From contig NZ_VIWV01000001.1 of assembly GCF_007829875.1 (NCBI RefSeq), positions 6,508,501-6,572,500 on the forward strand: a DNA stretch of 64,000 bases. Direction: 5' to 3'. The first letter of the stretch is position 1, and every line of letters begins with the position of its first letter. Origin of the DNA: Streptomyces capillispiralis (lineage in GTDB: Bacteria > Actinomycetota > Actinomycetes > Streptomycetales > Streptomycetaceae). The position numbers were made by a program, and so were the translations under genes. Of this stretch, positions 59,140 to 64,000 are shown in pieces. The notes under the pieces were generated by a model, which saw nothing but the letters and a program-made list of their open reading frames with translations, did not search any database and was not told where the DNA came from.

Positions 59140-60570
59140 GTGAGCAGCAACAGCGGTGACGTACGGCTCTGGGGCGGCCGTTTCGCCGACGGTCCCGCCG
59201 AGGCCCTGGCGAAGCTGTCCGCGTCCGTCCACTTCGACTGGCGACTCGCCCCCTACGACATCGCCGGCTCGCGCGCCCACGCGCGCGTGCTGCGCACGGC
59301 GGGGCTGCTCACCGAGGACGAGCTGACCCGGATGCTCGCCGGGCTCGACCAGCTGGAAGCCGACGTGGCGTCGGGCGACTTCACCGGCACCATCGCCGAC
59401 GAGGACGTGCACACCGCCCTGGAGCGCGGTCTGCTGGAGCGCCTCGGCCCGGACCTCGGCGGCAAGCTGCGCGCCGGACGGTCCCGCAACGACCAGGTGG
59501 CCACCCTCTTCCGCATGTACCTGCGGGACCACGCCCGCACCCTCGGCGGTCTGATCGCCGACCTCCAGGACGCGCTGGTCGGCCTCGCCGAGGCCCACCC
59601 GGACGTGGCCATGCCCGGCCGCACCCACCTCCAGCACGCCCAGCCGGTGCTCTTCGCCCACCACGTCCTCGCCCACGTCCAGGCGCTGTCCCGGGACGCG
59701 GAGCGGCTGCGCCAGTGGGACGAGCGGACGGCCGTGTCGCCGTACGGCTCGGGTGCCCTGGCCGGGTCGTCCCTCGGCCTGGACCCCGAGGCGGTCGCCC
59801 GTGACCTCGGCTTCGAGCACGGCAGCGCGGCCAATTCCATCGACGGCACGGCCTCCCGGGACTTCGTCGCCGAGTTCGCCTTCATCACCGCGATGATCGG
59901 GGTGAACGTCTCCCGGATCGCCGAGGAGATCATCATCTGGAACACGAAGGAGTTCTCCTTCGTGACGCTGCACGACGCCTTCTCCACCGGTTCGTCGATC
60001 ATGCCGCAGAAGAAGAACCCGGACATCGCCGAGCTGGCGCGCGGCAAGTCCGGCCGTCTGATCGGCAACCTGACCGGCCTGATGGCGACGCTCAAGGCGC
60101 TGCCGCTGGCCTACAACCGCGACCTCCAGGAGGACAAGGAGCCGGTCTTCGACTCCATCGACCAGCTGGAGGTGCTGCTGCCCGCCTTCACCGGCATGAT
60201 GGCCACCCTCACCGTGCACCGCGAGCGGATGGAGGAGCTGGCCCCGGCCGGCTTCTCGCTCGCCACCGACATCGCCGAGTGGCTGGTCAAGCAGGGCGTG
60301 CCGTTCCGTGTCGCGCACGAGGTGGCCGGCGAGTGCGTCAAGGCCGCCGAGGCCGAGGGCAAGGAGCTGGACGAGCTGACCGACGAGCAGTTCGCGAAGA
60401 TCTCCGCCCACCTCACCCCGGACGTCCGCTCGGTCCTGAACGTCCCCGGCGCCCTCGCCTCCCGCGACGGCCGCGGCGGCACCGCCCCGAGCGCGGTCGC
60501 GGTCCAGCTCGCGGAAGTGAAGGCGGACGTGGCGGCCCAGCACGCCTGGGCGACGGCGAAGCAGCGGTAG
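59140..60570 (+). CDS. argH: Argininosuccinate lyase
   Basis: A 476-residue member of the fumarase/aspartase superfamily that splits argininosuccinate into arginine and fumarate. The family signature with the catalytic Ser is GSSIMPQKKNPD. Other landmarks: LWGGRFADGPAEALAKLSAS, AGRSRNDQVATLFRMYLR and GRTHLQHAQPVLFAHH. GTG at 59140 follows GAGGAG with a spacing of ~9 nt. No ARG box is evident directly upstream, so it depends on read-through of the argG hairpin or a separate promoter. Confidence 0.98.
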   Translation: MSSNSGDVRLWGGRFADGPAEALAKLSASVHFDWRLAPYDIAGSRAHARVLRTAGLLTEDELTRMLAGLDQLEADVASGDFTGTIADEDVHTALERGLLERLGPDLGGKLRAGRSRNDQVATLFRMYLRDHARTLGGLIADLQDALVGLAEAHPDVAMPGRTHLQHAQPVLFAHHVLAHVQALSRDAERLRQWDERTAVSPYGSGALAGSSLGLDPEAVARDLGFEHGSAANSIDGTASRDFVAEFAFITAMIGVNVSRIAEEIIIWNTKEFSFVTLHDAFSTGSSIMPQKKNPDIAELARGKSGRLIGNLTGLMATLKALPLAYNRDLQEDKEPVFDSIDQLEVLLPAFTGMMATLTVHRERMEELAPAGFSLATDIAEWLVKQGVPFRVAHEVAGECVKAAEAEGKELDELTDEQFAKISAHLTPDVRSVLNVPGALASRDGRGGTAPSAVAVQLAEVKADVAAQHAWATAKQR

Positions 60571-60580
60571 GGCGGCACCC

Positions 60581-60615
60581 TCGCGGGCCCGGGAACTGTG
60601 CGTAGCCCCCCGCGA
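60581..60615 (+). terminator. Possible terminator after argH
   Basis: TCGCGGG (60581-60587) and CCCGCGA (60609-60615) are complementary with a 21-nt loop, followed by AACAA. The long loop makes this uncertain. Confidence 0.35.
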
Positions 60616-60710
60616 AACAACCGCGGCACCCCGAGGTCCTGGGCGGAGCCAAGGTCATCGCGGGTTACGTTGGTCGGAAACCGTACCGGAGCCGACCCAC
60701 GGAGCCCGCG

Positions 60711-61681
60711 ATGCCCTTCGCCCGACTGGCAACAGCGACGACCCCCACCTGCCACATCGGCCTCGGCCTCGCCGCGATCGGCCGCCCCGGCTAATCAACC
60801 TCGGCCGGGACCGGGACCTCGGCGAGGACCGCGACGTCGAGACCCTGCGCAGCCGCACCCACGAACTCCTCGACGCCGCCTACGCCCAGGGCGTCCGCTA
60901 CGTCGACGTGGCCCGCTCCTACGGCCGCTCCGAGGAGTTCCTCGCCGAGTGGCTGGAGAAGCGGCCGGACGCCGACGACGTCGTCATCGGCAGCAAGTGG
61001 GGCTACACCTACACCGCCGACTGGTCCACCGACGCCGAGCGGCACGAGGTCAAGGACCACTCCCTCGCGGCCTACGAGCGTCAGCGCGCCGAGACCGACG
61101 CCCTGCTCGGGGACCGGCTCGACCTCTACCAGATCCACTCGGTGACCCCGGAGAGCCCCGCCCTCACCGACAAGGAACTGCACGCCCGGCTGGCGGACGC
61201 GGCGGCCCGGGGACTCACCGTCGGCTTCTCCACCAGCGGCCCGGCCCAGGCGGACGCCATCCGCGCCGCGCTCGCGATCACGGTCGGCGGCGAACCCCTC
61301 TTCCGCACCGTCCAGTCCACCTACAACGCGCTGGAGACCTCCGCCGGGCCCGCGCTCGCCGAGGCCCATGACGCCGGACTCACGGTGATCGTCAAGGAGG
61401 GCATGGCCAACGGCCGGCTGGCCGGGGAGAACGCCCCCGAGGCGCTGCGTGCCGTCGCCGAGGAGACGGGACTCGGCTGCGACGCCGTCGCCCTCGCCGT
61501 CGTCCTGCGGCAGCCGTGGGCCGGTGTCGTCCTCTCCGGCGCGGCGACCCCCGCCCACCTCGCCTCCAACCTGCACGCGGCCGTCGTCGACCTCGGGGAC
61601 GACCAGCTCGCCCGCCTCGCCGGCCTGGCCGAGGAGCCGGGGGCGTACTGGACCCGGCGCGGACAGCTGCCCTGGCACTGA
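60711..61681 (+). pseudogene. Frameshifted aldo/keto reductase
   Basis: Two frames together encode an NADPH-dependent aldo/keto reductase. ATG 60711 opens MPFARLATATTPTCHIGLGL...GRPG and hits TAA at 60792-60794. The next frame continues INLGRDRDLGEDRDVETLR, LLDAAYAQGVRYVDVARSYG (Asp and Tyr of the active site), IGSKWGY (Lys), YQIHSV (His), then the barrel to 61681. One base appears lost: GGCTAATCAAC reads correctly as GGC-TAC-ATC-AAC if a C is restored after 60793. A shorter product from GTG 60908 would lack the catalytic Asp. A sequencing error is possible. The rest of the frame is intact, so loss is recent. Confidence 0.85.
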
Positions 61682-61720
61682 GCACACCACAGCAGGCCCC
61701 GGCTGCCGGCTGAGAGCCCC

Positions 61721-61761
61721 GTACCCCGTGTGAGACGTCAACGTCTCACACGGGGTACTCT
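61721..61761 (+). promoter_or_regulatory. 18-2-18 perfect palindrome and leaderless promoter of the TetR-MFS operon
   Basis: GTACCCCGTGTGAGACGT (61721-61738) is followed by CA and its exact complement (61741-61758). TACTCT (61756-61761) at its right edge is a good -10, 6 nt before the ATG, so the transcript would be leaderless and the palindrome would cover -35 to -10. It is almost certainly the operator of the TetR protein encoded next. Confidence 0.85.
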
Positions 61762-61767
61762 CGTCTC

Positions 61768-62337
61768 ATGGCTGTCGACCGTGACCACGTGCTGCGCAGT
61801 GCCGCCGCACTCCTGACCCGCAAATCCACCGCGACCATGGACGAGGTCGCCCGCGCCGCCGGGATCAGCCGCGCCACCCTGCACCGTCAGTTCGCGGGCC
61901 GGGACGCACTGGTCCGGGCGCTGGAGGCGCTCGGGATCGCCGAGTGCGAGGCCGCCCTGGACGCGGCCCGGACCGAGGAGGGGCCCGCCGGTGACGCCGT
62001 GCGCCGCCTGGTCGCCGCGATCGAACCGCACGCCCCGCTGCTCGCCTTCCTCTACAGCGAGAACCAGCTGTTCGAGGGCGAGGAGCAGAACGCGGGCTGG
62101 ACCGGCATCGACGAGCGCGTCGCGGGCCTGTTCCGGCGCGGCCAGTCGAACGGCGAGTTCCGCATCGACCTCACCCCGGCCTGGCTCACCGAGGCCCTCT
62201 ACGGACTGCTCGCCTCCGGAGCCTGGGCGGTGGCCGAGGGCCGCGTCGCGCCCAAGGACTTCACATACATGATCACCGAGCTGCTGCTCGGCGGCGCACG
62301 ACGGCCGGACGGCCCGGCACAGGGGAAGCACGCATGA
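61768..62337 (+). CDS. TetR-family transcriptional regulator
   Basis: A 189-residue TetR regulator. The helix-turn-helix (TMDEVARAAGISRATLHRQFAGRDALVRAL, in parts) spans residues ~20-55; the C-terminal helical ligand domain shows no recognisable specificity. It overlaps the MFS gene (ATGA), so regulator and pump are translated together. The long palindrome directly upstream implies autorepression relieved by a ligand of the pump. There is no Shine-Dalgarno; a -10 box 6 nt upstream of ATG 61768 indicates a leaderless start. Confidence 0.93.
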   Translation: MAVDRDHVLRSAAALLTRKSTATMDEVARAAGISRATLHRQFAGRDALVRALEALGIAECEAALDAARTEEGPAGDAVRRLVAAIEPHAPLLAFLYSENQLFEGEEQNAGWTGIDERVAGLFRRGQSNGEFRIDLTPAWLTEALYGLLASGAWAVAEGRVAPKDFTYMITELLLGGARRPDGPAQGKHA

Positions 62338-63857
62338 CCAGCGCACTGCGTCCGGAGACCACCACCGAGGCGGTGCCGCGGCCGGGCCGGTGGCTCGCGC
62401 TCTCCGTGCTCGTCCTCGCCGTACTGCTGGTGGCCGTCGACGCCACCGTCCTCGGCCTGGCCACCCCCTACATCAGCGAGGACCTCGCACCCACCGGCAG
62501 CCAGCTGCTGTGGATCGGCGACATCTACTCGTTCGTGATCGCCGGACTGCTCGTCTCCATGGGCAGCCTCGGCGACCGCATCGGCCGCAAGCGCATCCTG
62601 CTGTACGGCGCCACCGCGTTCGGCGCGATATCCGTGCTCAACGCCTACGCCGGCACCCCCGAGCTGATGATCCTGGCGCGGGCCCTGCTCGGGGTGGCCG
62701 GCGCGACCCTGATGCCGGCCACCCTCGCCCTGATCCGCAACCTCTTCCACGACCCGCGCGAACGCAGTCTCGCCATCGGCATCTGGGGCGCGACCGCTTC
62801 CGCGGGCACCGCCGTCGGGCCGATCCTCGGCGGCTTCCTGCTCGAACACTTCTGGTGGGGTTCGGTCTTCCTGATCAACCTGCCCGTGATGGCCGTCCTG
62901 GTGGTCGTCGGCATCCGCCTGCTCCCCGAGTCCCGCGACCCGGACCCCGGCCCGTGGGACCTGACCAGCGTCGTGCTGTCACTGGCCGGCATGGTCGGTG
63001 TCGTGTACGCGGTGAAGGAGACGGCGGCACACGGACTCGGCGCGTCCGCCCTGACCGCCGGGCTGCTGGGCGCGGGCGCCCTGTACGGCTTCGTACACCG
63101 TCAGCTCACCCTCCCGGTCCCGCTGCTGGACATGCGGCTGTTCCGGCACCGCGGTTTCAGCGGCGCCGTCCTGGCCGACCTGCTGAGCATCCTCGGACTG
63201 GCCGGGCTGGTGTTCTTCCTCTCGCAGTACCTGCAACTCGTGCAGGGCAGGGGCCCGCTGGAGGCGGGGCTGGCCGAACTGCCCGCCGCGATCGGCGCGG
63301 TGGCGGCCGGACTGCTCGCGGGCCGGGCCGCCCGGCGGTTCTCGGTGCGCGCGGTCGTCGCCGGCGGGCTGGCCGCCGTCGGCCTCGCACTGGCCGCGCT
63401 GACGGTGATCGGCCACTCCACCGGTTACCCGCTGCTCGGTTCGGCGCTGCTGGTGGTGGGGGCCGGGGCAGGCTTCTCGTTCACCGTGACGGCCGACGTG
63501 ATCCTCTCCAGCGTGCCCAAGGAGCAGGCGGGCGCCGCGTCCGCCGTCTCCGAGACGGCCTACGAACTGGGCGCGGCCCTCGGCATCGCCGTGCTCGGCT
63601 CCGTCGTGACCGGTGTCTACCGCGGCTTCGACGGCCCCGCGGGCACACCCGCCGCGGCGCACGAGTCACTGGGCGGAGCCGTCGAGGCGGCCGCCGGCCT
63701 GCCCGCCCCCGTCGCGGCGTCGATGCTGGACGCGGCCCGCCAGTCCTTCGTCGACGGCCTCGCCCTCGCGGCGGGCACCGGAGCGGTGGTCCTGCTGGCG
63801 GCCTCGGCGGCCGCCTGGTTCATGCTCCGGGACCAGCACCTGGACGACCGCCCCTAG
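62334..63857 (+). CDS. MFS drug efflux transporter, DHA2 family (14 TM)
   Basis: A 507-residue proton-driven exporter with 14 predicted helices. Motif A reads GSLGDRIGRKR, motif D1-like residues are in VDATVLGLATPYISEDLAP, and motif C lies around GATASAGTAVGPILGG. This matches the QacA/EmrB-type DHA2 family; multidrug or antibiotic export is typical. It is co-translated with the TetR gene and controlled by the shared palindrome. The substrate is unknown. An Ala-rich final helix and short cytoplasmic tail end the protein. Confidence 0.95.
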   Translation: MTSALRPETTTEAVPRPGRWLALSVLVLAVLLVAVDATVLGLATPYISEDLAPTGSQLLWIGDIYSFVIAGLLVSMGSLGDRIGRKRILLYGATAFGAISVLNAYAGTPELMILARALLGVAGATLMPATLALIRNLFHDPRERSLAIGIWGATASAGTAVGPILGGFLLEHFWWGSVFLINLPVMAVLVVVGIRLLPESRDPDPGPWDLTSVVLSLAGMVGVVYAVKETAAHGLGASALTAGLLGAGALYGFVHRQLTLPVPLLDMRLFRHRGFSGAVLADLLSILGLAGLVFFLSQYLQLVQGRGPLEAGLAELPAAIGAVAAGLLAGRAARRFSVRAVVAGGLAAVGLALAALTVIGHSTGYPLLGSALLVVGAGAGFSFTVTADVILSSVPKEQAGAASAVSETAYELGAALGIAVLGSVVTGVYRGFDGPAGTPAAAHESLGGAVEAAAGLPAPVAASMLDAARQSFVDGLALAAGTGAVVLLAASAAAWFMLRDQHLDDRP

Positions 63858-63867
63858 CCAACGGCAC

Positions 63868-63897
63868 CAGGGGCGCGGGGAACGCGCGACCGGCCAC
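63868..63897. repeat. Streptomyces-type intergenic repeat (CAGGGGCGCGGGGAAC element)
   Basis: ACCAGGGGCGCGGGGAACGCGCGACCGGCCAC, in two overlapping blocks, lies after the MFS stop. From memory it resembles a short element (GGGGCGCGGGGAACTGCGCGACxAGCCAC) found at many 3' ends in Streptomyces genomes. It can form a small hairpin and may act in termination. Only one copy is visible here. Confidence 0.5.
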
Positions 63898-63931
63898 GTC
63901 CCGCCCGCGCCCGGCCCCGGCCGGCGCAGTC

Positions 63932-64000
63932 CTACGCGGCCTTCGCCTTGCTCGCGTACATGTCCACGTACTCCTGCCCGGACAGCCGCATGACCTCGGT
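63932..64000 (-). CDS. C-terminal end of an unidentified gene
   Basis: Only 22 codons are inside the window, encoding TEVMRLSGQEYVDMYASKAKAA before the TAG. GC3 bias and the clean frame suggest a real gene continuing to the right. The tail is reminiscent of the ends of some actinobacterial acyltransferases, but this is too short to assign. It is convergent with the MFS gene. Confidence 0.55.
   Translation of the reverse strand, partial: TEVMRLSGQEYVDMYASKAKAA

Overview
The window is typical Streptomyces chromosomal core DNA. It has very high GC with a strong third-position GC bias, many GTG starts, 1-4 bp stop/start overlaps, some apparently leaderless genes, and Streptomyces-type families (CYP157-like P450, DUF2510, DUF1844, NsdA-like TPR regulator, mycosin-like protease). 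From memory, the gene order resembles, in reverse, the S. coelicolor region from a conservon P450 to the arg cluster. That synteny was not searched. No rRNA, tRNA, CRISPR array, insertion sequence or prophage was seen.

Layout. 1-4251: end of a CYP157-like P450, an RluA-type pseudouridine synthase, a small unknown, an iron-box-controlled siderophore-interacting reductase and a 5'-3' exonuclease-like protein. 4490-8192: a two-gene glycine betaine importer whose membrane protein carries two fused substrate-binding domains. 8590-11966: an XRE-cupin regulator coupled to a metal/cobalamin receptor-like protein without a signal peptide, then a TDT-family transporter divergent from a LysR regulator. 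11976-18689: a gamma-glutamyl ethanolamine-type module (PuuD-like hydrolase, permease, FCD-GntR regulator, glutamine-synthetase-like ligase, aldehyde dehydrogenase, SDR). 18711-26330: DUF2510 protein, alanine-racemase-fold enzyme, a repeat-rich membrane protein coupled to a mycosin-like protease, serine hydrolase, SseB and DUF1844 proteins.

26391-34182 is the translation core: infC-rpmI-rplT, a TrmH-type RNA methyltransferase, a PAS histidine kinase and pheS-pheT. infC appears to start at ATC behind a strong Shine-Dalgarno and follows a leader with alternative hairpins and a T-tract intrinsic terminator. 34381-47765 is mixed: SpoIIE-type phosphatase, NsdA-like regulator, Nudix hydrolase, 3-hydroxybutyryl-CoA dehydrogenase, a Tat-exported GHL10 protein, DUF1918, a back-to-back EamA transporter and MocR regulator whose start codons share bases, GNAT, a histidine-phosphatase-fold protein without its catalytic histidines, DUF6314, a secreted arabinofuranosidase and DoxX.

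47929-60570 holds arginine biosynthesis: argCJBDR from a promoter overlapped by ARG boxes, then argG and argH. Between them lie a flavin-based extracytoplasmic redox operon (ferric-reductase-like membrane protein, double FMN-binding protein, ApbE), a PPOx-family protein, and a secreted protein built from a 266-bp unit duplicated with only 3 mismatches. The end holds a frameshifted aldo/keto reductase, a TetR-MFS efflux pair under an 18-2-18 bp perfect palindrome, and the C-terminal end of an unidentified reverse-strand gene.

Most striking: the infC ATC start and leader, the near-identical intragenic duplication, the fused importer with two receptor domains, the shared-start divergent pair, the TetR palindrome, the flavinylation operon and the membrane protein-mycosin pair.
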